Positions 23,501 through 35,500 of a stretch of DNA of 64,000 bases are shown one piece after another. The notes beneath the pieces were generated by a model. That model searched no databases. It was not told where the DNA came from and saw only the letters and a program-made list of their open reading frames with translations. The position numbers and the translations under genes are program-made. How positions within the stretch are numbered: position 1 is the stretch's first letter; each line of letters begins with the position of its first letter. Source of the DNA: Serinus canaria (taxonomy: Eukaryota; Chordata; Aves; Passeriformes; Fringillidae); contig NC_066329.1 of the NCBI RefSeq assembly GCF_022539315.1, positions 4,439,072 through 4,503,071 of the forward strand, in the 5' to 3' direction.

Positions 23501-26500
23501 CCCTGGCTGAGCCACAATCCACAGGGCTGCAGAACAGAGACAGGCACGAGCTCTCCTTTGACAAGTCACCCCTTCCAAGCTCAGCAGGAACACAGGGTAC
23601 ATCCCAGAGCTGCCAGCAGGGACATCCCCTCCCTCCCACCCACAAGAGGTGCAGCATTTCTCCATGGCACTGCTGGCTATCAGCTGTTCTCCTGCTGCTT
23701 TGGCAGCTCTTCCAGCTGCCATCCTGCTTCCCTGGCTGAACACAGGGAGGAAAAGGAGATTTCTCCTCCTCACTGCAAGCTGGCTGCAGGTCAGAGGAAC
23801 ATCACTCCTTGGGATTGTAATTATATCCTTCTGGCACGGGCCAGCTGGGAGGCAAGTCCTTTGCCTGCTAATTACAGGACATTATATTGCTATTAACCAA
23901 CACATTCCAGCTCAGGAGACAACCCAGGGCTCACCTGGCTTTGCCTGGTCACCAGGAGCCTGCACATCCTTCCAACACAGCACAGAGGCCATGGGACAGA
24001 GGACAATGGGCAAACAGGTGGGCTCCAGAAAACCTCTTCCCTCCCTTTCCTTTCTCCCTGCTCTCCAGAAAACCCCAGAGCTTCAGGCAGCCCTGAAGGC
24101 CGCTCGTTCATGGGACAGGTACCTGCAGATCAGGGTGAACCTGGAATCAGAGTGGTTTGCTTGGAACAAACCTTAAAGCCCATCTCACTCCACCCCTGCC
24201 ATGGCAGGGACACCTTCCACCATCCCAGGCTGCTCCAAGCCCTGTCCAGCCTGGCCTTGGGCACTGCCAGGGATGCAGGGGCAGCTCCAGCTTCTCTGGG
24301 CACCCTGTGCCAGGGCTTTCCCACCTGCACAGGGAACAGTTTCTTCCAAAGAAATTATAAACCTCTCTCCAGCTGGGAAGTGTTCCCTCCATTTCAACCC
24401 TTCCCTGTCTCAAGGAGCAGCATTTAAACTGCAAAATCCTTGGGACAGGCCAGCTTGTCCATCCCTGATGGGTATTTTCAAGTCCCAAACACACAGGTGT
24501 GCTCATCTGACTTGATCTTAGTGCACCCCAAGCCATGAGCTGGTCAAGGACTCTTGGGTTGCCACGTTCTGAGGGGGAAAGCACAACAGACCATGAATCT
24601 GTCCACTGCCAAAAACACAGAACATCTTGGAAAACAACCAAAAATCACCCTGAGTTTTCTGCAGATGTGTACAGAGCTCCCACTGCCCAGAGCAGTCCGA
24701 AATCCCCCTCTCTGGTTTATATTCCATCAAGAAAAACAAAACAGCAAAACCATGCTGAAAAACTGATGATGAAAACCTTTATCAAGCCTGCCAACCTTCT
24801 CCTGGGTTGCCATGTACTGCCACCATCTCCTCCTCCTCTCCTCTTGCTGCCTTCCTATCCCTGCTGGCAGCCCCAGGCCGGAGCTCAGGCGGATGAGGCA
24901 GGCAGCGTGACCGCTCATCCCAAACAGCTCTGGGCAGGGATGAGGAGTCCAAAAGAGACACAAGGCCTTCCCTCCCCTCCCTGCACAGCCTCAGCCCCAG
25001 GAGCAGGCTGCAGCCACATGGAATTCACTCAATCCCTTTGCAATGCTCCTCTTCATTTTATTCTTTCTCCCCGCTCGCCCCTAAATGGGACCTTCCCCCT
25101 CCAGAAGGCCCTGCCACTCTCTGCCTCTGCATCTGCTGATTAAAAGAGGGAGGAAAAAAAATACAGTAATGGTCCTTTTTTTCTTTCTTCCTCCTTGAGG
25201 AAGGCAGGACCCTGGCAAATGGTTTTGCCCCTGGGCTGAGCCATGGCCAGTTGCACCCCCTGCATGAGGGAGTTAATGGAATACGCAGCAGAAGGGCCCT
25301 CCCGCCTCCCGCTCCAGGACTGCAGCTGACTCCAGGATGGCTAATCCCATTACAAGAAAATAACGTGGATAATTCAAGCTAATGAAATCGTTACAAGAAT
25401 GTGGACAGCCAGGGGTGGACATTCAGAGCCAATTTAACACTCCTTGGTGTTGTTATCCCCGGCACAGGAAATATCTGAAAAGGAGGAAGGGAAAGGGAAG
25501 GAGGGAGGAAAAAAGCCTTCCTCTCTTGTTAGCTTAAATCCTGTTAGAGAGTTCAGGAATTATCTGGCACCCATCTCCCCTATTACCATTATCAGCAGCA
25601 GCATCAATAATGTCTCCTTCACCTCTGGAAATCAGCAAATGAAGGCACAGGAAGACAAGGTGGGAGGGAAACCTCTGGATCCTGGAGCCCAGTCAAACTG
25701 TGGCTCCCTCCAGCTCTGGTGGAGGGATCTGGCAGCAGAGCAGGGGAGCAGTGTCCCACTGGCCCACACCAGGAAGCAGGTCTCCAGTGCCAAGCTGATC
25801 CTTCATTCATGTCCTGCTGGATTATCAAAGCTCCTGCAAAATCCGTGAACAGCCAGCGGGACAGGGGACAGCCACGTCTGCACCTTGCTCTTTACCATGG
25901 ATCATCAGTTTTTCCAGCTTCCTCTCTTTGCCCAGGAGCATCATCTTTGTTTGGAGGCCCTTGATCTGCTGCTGCAGCACAACTGGGGTTTGCTTTATGT
26001 GATTCCTCTTTTTCTTTATGCTATTGCCTGTCCAGGCTCAGCTGCTCCGTGGATCCCTTCCTGAGCTCGGTTTTCTGGGCAGACCTGTCCTTGCTGCCAG
26101 AGGCTCCTGGGGCAGGGCCAAAGCCAGGCTCCCCTCACTGCAGCATCTCACACACTCCCTGGAATAACACTGCTGCTGGTCCCAGCTCTGGACTTCCCTC
26201 CTCATGGAAGAAGTCCATGAGATCCACTAGAAAACAGTCCTGGGGAAGCTGCTCCAGCTTTTGGATTGCCCTCACTCCCTCGGTGCCTGTGGAAAGCTCC
26301 AAGTTTAGTTCTTCCTGGATTTATCAAATTTTGGCACAGATCTTCAAGAATTATTTAGAATCCCAGCACCACAACTACTGCAAGTGCCAGGGACTATGTG
26401 GACACAGAAGTGCTTCTTCCAAGGAGCTGGGAACTGACCCACAAATCCCATTTTTAGTGCACAGTGGCAGCAGTCTCTCTTGGAGCTCATGGCAAAGCTG

Positions 26501-29500
26501 GATCAGGAACACAACAGCTTTGGCCCCAGAGCAGGAGGCAGCCAGGGGATCCTCCCTCTCCTCAAGATGCTGGATCAGGAGGCAGTGGCTGCTTCCTGTG
26601 GCTTAACTGGCTTGTTTAAAAACACAGCAAAACATTTTATCCCTTCTCGATTTATTTTCCTTAACAGTTGCTTATGAGGGACCTTATCAAAAGCGTTCTG
26701 AAATTCCAAGCAAATTAGTCATTAGGCAGGTTTTCAGAACAGTAATTAGGCCACTCCATGCCCCTGATGTATTATTTACCTGAGAAGATCTACATAATTA
26801 GGGCTCTTCTTTATAACTGGTATTACACACACTAAATTCTACTCCAGTCTATCGTGTAATTACGCAATTAGGCTGCACGCTAAACAGAAACCAATCCTGA
26901 AAACCAAGCAGAAAGAAAAAAAAAAACAACCACCCAACAGTAATTATTATTTTTTTAAATCCTCCATCAGCAGCACAGCAGCAAGTCTTAAAATTTTAAT
27001 ATCCCTCCACTTAAGTCATTTCTAAGCAGGTGCTGCAACCAGGTTTGGTTTCGTAATTTTGCTGTGTTTAATCTGACTTTGGGAGGTTTTAACGTTGGGA
27101 GAGATCAGCTTTAAAGGCTGGTGGGAAAAGGTGCCTTTCCCTTGCCTGCATTTGCTGTGCTGGTGGCAGCAGCATCATGTCCCTGCAGCCTCCCTCTGCA
27201 GCTCCTCAGCCCCCTGCTCCTCCCAATCCAGGCTGATATTCCAGCTCCTGGGGGCAGCCAGCTCCAGCTGCTCTGGTGTGATTGTCACAGTCGTTCTGCC
27301 CTCCAGAGCTGGCTCCCACACTGGAATTTTAGTGGGGAAAAAAGGAATGAGAACCCTGGAGCCCCTGCAGCAGGAGCTGAGATGTGCAGAGCCCCACCCA
27401 GCAGCCTCACACACCTTTAGGATGGAGGGATGGACGTGAACATCTCCTGATTTGTTCCCCTCTTTCTTCTGGTCTGACTGCAAAGCAAGATCCCAGGATG
27501 TGCCTCCCCACCTGTGCCTGCCCATGGGCTATTGCACATGCCCTGCTTTGTTTCCTGCTCCTTGCTGATGGACAAGCCTGCACCACTGGGGTGGGAAGTA
27601 TTTTTTAAATCCACTTCTCGCCATAAATCTATTTTAGACTCGGTGACATCAAGGAAAGGCAGCCAGGACTCACTGACACCTCCTGGAGAAGACACCTGCC
27701 TATTCTCCACATTTATCTCCGTGCTTTAAAGACAACGATGATTCACTGGCTGATGAAAGCAGGAGCAGATTTCCTCCTGAAATTTCACACCTCAGTGCCC
27801 ACAATTGCCAGTTCCTAAGGGCCAGGGGAAGGTGCAGAGCTGGCACAGGGAACACCACAAGCTTTAGGAAGCTCTGGATTCAAGCAGCACTGCTGAACTT
27901 GAACACTGACTTTGGGAGTTCAAAGCCACCCAAAAGAGTTTGAGGACTTAAAGATAATTGGTGGGTGTGTGGTGGAAGAAGCTACCCTAAAGCAGGATGG
28001 AAGTGGAAAATCCCACTTTAATATTATTCAGGTTTTGTTGTTGCTTCTCTTCTCTTGGGCAATCTTACAGAGCTCTGAGCTGGTTCTGGTCACAGCAGGG
28101 CTCTTGTCCCCTCTGCTTTCACTCTCAAATCCCCTCATTTCACCTATCCAACACCTTCCTTCTTAATCCTGCTAGTAATACTAGTTACTCCTAATTGTAA
28201 TTACTTTTTTTTTTCCCCTGGAGGAGACAAACAATATTCAAGCCTGGTGAAGAAAGAACCAGCTCTATCAGGACATCTTCCCCCACATCACCTCCCTGGA
28301 GCACACCAGGGCCAAACCCTGCTCCCCTGGCAGCTGAGATGTACAAATGCAGCAGTCACCTACAGACCCCTATATCCCAACCCTCAGGAAATCTCAATCC
28401 TTGCACAGCCTTCTACAAGAGCCTCCAATGCTTGCAAAGCCTTTCTCAGAGCTCACTCTCCTAAGCCACAATTCTCCCATCACGCAGCACCTTGCAGGAC
28501 CAGGGCTTAGGAGCCACCAAGTCACTGCCCTAATCACCAGAGGGTCAGGATTTCAAAGGAACCTGCAGCTCCCACAGTGCTGAGATTTGGGGATTTATCT
28601 CTCCTGGGTTCTTTTGAAAATCCTGATCAGAGTGCAGCTCTGGTCAAAAAAAAAAAATAAAAAGTTATGCTAAAAATAGTGCTCACAGGAGGGTCTGGTG
28701 CAAATCTCTGCTCCTGAAGGATTCTTATGAGTCAGCTCCTTTCAAAGACAAGAGGAAATTTGTGCAACTAGCAAACACAGAAGGAACCCAGAGGTGTACC
28801 CACGGCATCCTTTGGAGAAGGCAGCCTTGCTGTTAAGATACCAGCTGCATCAACAATCCAAAAAATAAAGAAATATCTTATATTCAGCTGTAGAACCTCC
28901 TGCACTGAGCTGGAGAATAAATATAGAAGCAATGAGATATTTATAGGCACACAGCTATTTTAACACAGCTCTGCTTTAAAGAGAATCCTTATTTAAGTCT
29001 TGTCCCTGTAAAGCTGCAGGATGACTTAGAAAAAGAACCTGATTAATTATTTTCATCAGGAGAACAGAGAAACACAGAGGGAAGATCAAATGCACGCAAG
29101 CGCAGCGGGAACGTGGGAGCTGAGCTGAAGGCTCAAACACAACCAGGCTGCCCAGCTCTCCTGAGCTCAGGATTGTCCCCAGAGCCCAGGCTGGCCACAT
29201 GTGACACCTGCCAGGGGTCAGAACAAGGCAAAGCATTAAAAGCAGGCACAGAGCAGCTCCTTGGTGAGGCAGGCTGGGAGCCACCACGCTCCACACACAG
29301 CACATCCCATTTTCTGCTCGTGCTGGAAAAGCCCTGGGAGCAGAGGTGGCTTTTCACTGCTAACAGTCCAATCTGTCCATCCTGTGCCCAAACTGGAGGT
29401 GTGGCTGCTTGCCCAAGCGACAATGGTGGCTCTCCTTCTGCTCCAGGGCTTTGGTCACCCCTTGCCAACCTGCCATGACCACAGCAAAGCTCAGAGGCCA

Positions 29501-32500
29501 CTTTGCACAGTGGGATTTGTCTTTACAGGTCACCTGGAAAAGTCCCAAAAGACAGGGAGTGATTGGTGCAAGCACTACCTGAGCCACCATGGGGCTCAGT
29601 GATGGTGTTTCCACTCCATTTCATGGAAAGCTCATTGCTCTCCACCTGTCTCAGAAAGCGCAGGATGAAGAGGACAGAGATTCCACAGGATCCCTGGGTG
29701 GTTTGGGTTGGAGATCATCTAAGTCCAACCCCCCTGCTAAGAGCTCCAAGAAGTGTGGCCACAATGAGAGAAAAGGGGAAGGGATCATCCTTCCATCCTT
29801 CCAGCCACAACCCACAACAACAAAAAAAAGCAAGCACACACCTGGAAACAAGGTAAGAACAATCCAAATGGCAGGGACAGAGCAGAATGTCTGCCATGGA
29901 GAGTGAGCTTCAGCCAGGATGGGCTCAGCAAAGCTGAGCTTGTGTGGGAGCTGTCAGAGCCCAGCTGATGGCAGTGAGTCCCTGCAGAGGTGACAGCTCT
30001 GGCAGAGGCACTGAGCAGCAGCAGGAAAAGGGGAGAAATCAGACAGGAGGCAAAGGCAGCTCCATCTTTACAGGCAGAGCTGGCTGTGCTCGCTGGCTTT
30101 AAAAAAGGGAGGCAAGTGGTTAAAAAGCAACTTTTAAGCAGCATCCTTGCTGAGCACAGGTAGGGCAGGGCAGGCTGGCAGCTCCCCTCCCTCCCTCTTT
30201 CCCTCCTCCAGACCTCCCTGCTGCAGCAGACCCAATTTCATGGGGTTTTTGCACAAGCAGCGGGGTGGAAAATGATCATCGGGAGGCAGCGCACGGCGCT
30301 CCCCACATCCCCCTGCAAGGTGAGCGGCCCCAGCCCCAGCTGGGTGGGCACCTGGGCGAGGAAAGAGGCACCAGTGAGCTCCCAAAAAGGCATCCATGGT
30401 GGGGGTGAGGAGCAGCCATGGTGGGGATGAGGGGCAGCCATGCTCCCCCCAGCCCTGTCACCCTCCTGGCTGCTGCCGGCAGAGACAGCGCAGTCCTGCG
30501 TGACAGCGTGAAATTAATATGATTTTGGGGGAAGCTGGCAGTGAGTAATGAGCAGCTGAAACACCTCATCCCCACCCCCTCGCCCCCCCAGACTCTTTTA
30601 ACCCCTCAGCTGCTGGCATGGCATCAAAGGGAGGGAAGAGAAGGAGCTGGGTTTAAGAGAAGTAGAGAAGGGCCACGGAGCACACCTGGAATGGGATTTG
30701 CAGGGTGGATTTTGGCACAAATCTCAGTGGTGCTGCTTGTGAGCAGCCCCAGCCTGTTGAGATGCTGAGATTGGCACTCCTGGGCTTGGAAAAGTCAATA
30801 TTGCTGCTTTTCCAAGTGAGGTTTCACAAAGAGATGTCAAAAAAATGAGGGGCTGAAGGAGACCCAAGTCTGTCCTCCAAACACCCCTGGGCAAGGCCCA
30901 GAGCCCACCCAGGAGGGGACAGCCTGATGTGCACAGACCACTGATGGGCAGCAGAACAAAAAGTGGTTTTCCAGCTTCTCTGGTACCTAATAAATGGGAA
31001 TGTGGGCAGGAAAACCATCCCATCTTCACAGGCAGCTGATGTGAATCCCTGGATGCCTGGTAAGGGTCAGTCCCACAACACCTTCCTGAGAGGACCAGGC
31101 TCAGCAGCTTCCCCCTGGACTTAACTGCAGCAAATTTAAGATCTCCTGTCCTCTGCCAGATGCCTGGAAGTGCTCAGGATACTGCTGGGGGAGGAGGAAA
31201 GAGAGGTGAGAAGACAGATGGTCATCCTGATCTGCCTTAACTCAATTTCTTCAGGAAAAACAAGGTGCAGACAGAAATGCTGCTGGTGCCAGCAGCTGCA
31301 GAAGCCAGCACAGTTCAAAGGCCTTGGGCACAGGCACTGCCTCAGGGGAGGTGAGAGACTCTGGAATGGAAGGGCTTTAATTGCAATCACATCCCAAGGC
31401 TGAGAATCTCCCAGATTGGGAGAGGGAGAAAGGCTGCAGCAGGCATGAGGTTAAAAAAATAATGATGCAAACAGAGATGCAAATAAAGGACACGATGTCA
31501 TCGTGAGGAGAAAGCTGTGATTCATTAGAGGCTTGTTCAGGACCTTCTCGTGAAGTGAGACTGAAAAATACCCACACAAGTGAAAGGTGGGGGGGGTGAT
31601 GGATCAACATCACCAGCAAAGAACTGGAGTTAACAAACCCAACAGACAGAGGAATTTTAAGAGCTAGGAGATAATCATCTTGACTGTACCTTGATGAAAG
31701 GCTGAAAGACAAGCTCAAAAGTTAGTCCAGTGGAATTTCAACATTATAGACTGTGCAGTGCACCAGCTGCCAGTCCCTAAAGGGCCAACTCTGAGAATGA
31801 ACAAGAACTGGCCACAATATAAGGCAAAAAAAACCCCAAATCCCATGTTTTTCCTTTCTTAGACACACACACACTCTTCTTGATTCAGACAAAAAGACAC
31901 CTTGTAACACTAAGAACCCTGAGTGGGTTATTTCCAGAGACAGCACAAGCAGACTTTAGTTTTCTCCCTATGGAGAACCACCTGCCCACATCTGAATTTT
32001 TTTTGCACTGAAAAAATGGCAAAAAGCCCAAAGCAGAACCCCAGAGTGGCATTTGAACAAGACATTCCAAAAGCAGCCCCTTTTCCCACCTCACTCCACC
32101 TCCCTGAGCCCCTCCACGCTGCTGAGCTGAGGAATTTGTGTGGAAAACTAATTAAAGTTCCCTTGGGAAGCTCAGCTGGATGCCCTGGAGAGAGATGGCA
32201 GGAGTCAGGAGGAAGCAGCCCAGAAATTCCCTGCATTTGCACAGGACAAATCCAGGTGTTGGGTGGGCAGGAAAGGGACCTGGAATATATGGAGAGCCAA
32301 AAAAGGGGGAAAAAAATAAATATGAAAAACCAAGTATGTAATGAATATTCAAACCCAGGAAAGGGATGTACTGAAAAAGAAAATCTTCCTTCTGCTCTTG
32401 GAAAGAGCAACCTTTTAAAGCAACTTTGCTAAGATAACAGAGAGTTAAACATTTCCTTATCTATGTTAAACACCTTTATGATTCAAACTGAAAAACAGCC

Positions 32501-35500
32501 CTGCAAACCCATTTCCCTCTCCCCCACCCCGTGGCTCTCTTTGGAGAGTGGCCAAATTAAAGTGGCCACTTCCATTTCTGGGCTCTGAATATCAACCCAA
32601 TTCTGCTGTGTTTGGGTTTCTAGCACACAAGGAGAAGATTTGAAGAAGGAGGGAAAAAAAAATAAAATGAGTTTAATTTATGCTGTTTGAAATAGAGCAA
32701 TACAGCAGCCCAGCAGATCCCTGCATTCCCACCTGCAGCTGATGAGGCTGGTGCACATTCCTGCAAGCTGCTTCCATGAAGCTCCTGCACTCTGTATTTG
32801 CCTGTGCAACGTGCCCTGGCACTGCAGTGTGGGCATGGGAACACCAGGACTGGTCAAAGGCTGCAGGGATGCACAGCTGCATCTCCAGCTGTGCAGGAGC
32901 TCCAGGCACACAGCCCAGAGGGGTGCAAGAGCAGAGGGTGGTTCAGGAGTGCAGCCTGTGCCAGGGGTTCCCCACTGCCCAATATCCCATCCATCCCTGC
33001 CCTCTGGCAGTGGAAGCCATTCCCTGTGCTCTGTCACCCCATCCCTTGTCCCCAGTCCCTCTGCAGCTCTCCTGGAGCTCCTTGAGGCACTGGAAGGGGC
33101 TCTGAGGTCTCACTGGAACCTTCTCTCCTGCATTTCCCAGCCTGGCTCCAGTCCCTCCATCAGCTCTGGGGTCTCCTCTGGCCTCTCTCCCACAGCCCCA
33201 CATGTGCTGTGGTCCCCTGGCAAAGCAAAGACAGACTGACAGCCAACAGTGGGGCTGAGCCTACAGCCAGGACAGAGGGAGCCATCAGCCAGGCAGTTTC
33301 CTTCCATCCAGAACCAAACTCAGCACATCCAAAGGTGCAATCCTTGTGAGAACCTCCAAACAGCAAGGGTGGGACCCCACAGCCCATGGGTGACAGGGAC
33401 AGAGGAGGAAAAGCCCCAATCCAGAGGAGCATCCTGCAGCCCCAGAGGCAGCCAGGCTGCTCCTCAGACACTGAGCAGCCCAGCCCAGCCCTGGCATGGC
33501 AGTGAGGAGCTGGATGGGAACACAGGCACCACATCCCTTGTGCCAGCACCCTCAGGAGCAGCCCTGACCCAGCTCCCTGAAGCTCCTGGCCCAGAGCTCC
33601 CAGCACAGGCTGCACCTTGGCAAGGCAGCCCTGAAATGTTGTTATCCCCAAGGACAGGCCAAAACAAGGCTTGGGAACCCAGCCCTGGAAACTCCAGAGC
33701 AAGGCCACACTTGTGCTGGGATGCCAGGCAGCACATGATGAGCCCTGGCCTGGAGCAGGGGCCTGGGGAGGGCTTTGGAGAGCTCATGGCCCCACCTAAT
33801 TCCTGGAGAACATCATGGGCTGGCCCACTCAGCACCACACCAAGCTCAGAGGCACCTTCCAGCTGTCCCTGCACCTCTGAAACACCTTCTGGTCCCTGCT
33901 GCCAGCAGTGTTTGTGGCAGCTTTCCAGCTGAGCCTGTGCCTCCAGGCAAGGAGCAATTCCCCAGCCCTTCCAGTCCTCAGGGGAGGCCACCAAGGTGGG
34001 ACCCAAGCCCTGGTGGCTGCAGGGTGCCCAGCTGCCTCTCCAGGGGTTTCTGCTTCCCCAAGACTCATTTCTGGGCACTCCCTTCTTGCAAGCAGAGCCC
34101 CTGGGAGAATCAGAGGTGTCAGCCCTGTAGGGGAGTTCAGGGATTCATTCCCCTGCTCTGCCTGTTCCTTCTGCCACCCTGCCACATCAGCAGCTCTGTC
34201 CCACCTCAGGTATCTCCTCCTGGCTTCTCCCAAAGCACCTGCAGCCCCTCACAGCCCAGGGAGATGCTCCCAGGGATTTCTGCAGCTGTCCCCAAGCCCT
34301 TGGGCCACTGCCTGCAGGGGCACAGAATGGGGACAAAATTCAAGCAGCTAAGAAGCAGCAGCAATGAGTTTTGAGCCATTTCTAGCACAACATTTGAGGT
34401 TTTAAAAGTGAAACCCAGCAGTCCTGGCAGCCCTGGACATTCTGTTTGCATGGAATGCTCTAATTAACTCTGCCCAGCACTTGCTTATCAAACTCCCATG
34501 TTTTTCCTCAATTTTTTTTCTCCTCTTGTGTCTTTCACCAGCACAGATTTTCCACATCTTCAACAGGGGAAGGAGAAATTGTCTCCAGTCATGTAGACTC
34601 CATTACTGGCAGAAAGGTGTGAACAGCAAGCATGTCTGGCAGAAGGATTCATTATCCCACCGTGTCCTTTATAATGGGAAATGAAAAGCCCATTCTGGTA
34701 ACTACACTTTATTATAATAGGTCAGAAGAAGTGAAAGGCATCATCTTATAAAATTAACTTCATAAAGACTGCCTTAAAAAAAAAAATCAAAAAAATAAAT
34801 CTCTCTGCCAGTTTATCCACCGCATCTCCCTGCAGAGATTTTTTTTCTTCTCCCAAGTCTTGTCCCACTTCACTTTTCCCCTCCATGGTTCTTTTTCCTC
34901 CTCATCAGGCCCACACAGCTGCTTTGCCAGATGCAATCAATGCCATGTCTTTGTCAAGACAAAGAAAATAGTCAGCAAAGGAGTTGAAATTAGAAGAGAC
35001 ACCCACCCCAAAGGCCTCTGCAAGAAGCAGTGTTGATTTCTCTCTGGGAAAGTCAGGCTGTGCAGATCAGTGCCCCTGATTACCTGTTCTTTGCCCTGCA
35101 ATACCTTTCAATTGCTACTCCGCTCACTGCTTCTTTAGGCAAACTAAAGTCCAGCCTCCCAGCTGATGATAATTTTGTGATTTAACAGCTTTGTGCAACG
35201 TGTTTGACTGCAGTTCCTGCAGGAGCAGGCAAGGGATGGCCAGAGGGATGATAAACCACCTCCCACACTGATTCCTCATCTCCCTCAGCTAACTGGCAGG
35301 GCAGGGCTGGAACTGACAATTGCTGCAAATTCCAGAGGAATCAAAGATAAAACCAAAATTCTAAGTTCTCAAACATATCCTGCAAAGAAAAGAAGGAACA
35401 ACTTCATCCCCCAAACACACAGATCCAAAAACTCCATCCTTTGGTGGGATGAGCAGCAGCTCTGCCAAACTCCAAGCACACCCTGGACTGAGTCCATCCC

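Noticed and set aside
22693..23547. 284-codon minus-strand frame in intron 21
   Set aside because: Ser/Cys/Gly-rich with no domain. RBM19 exons 21 and 22 join in frame within RRM6 without it, so it is not a missing exon.
24147..24641. 164-codon minus-strand frame
   Set aside because: Most of it is the CR1 3' region read through; CR1 3' UTRs often stay open by chance.
26049..26606. 185-codon plus-strand frame in intron 21
   Set aside because: Ser/Pro/Trp-rich composition typical of chance frames in GC-rich DNA, no recognised motif, and a position in an intron on the opposite strand.
33160..34078. Overlapping frames of 180-230 codons on both strands near 33-34 kb
   Set aside because: A GC-rich, partly CR1-derived region open on both strands at once; no splice support.
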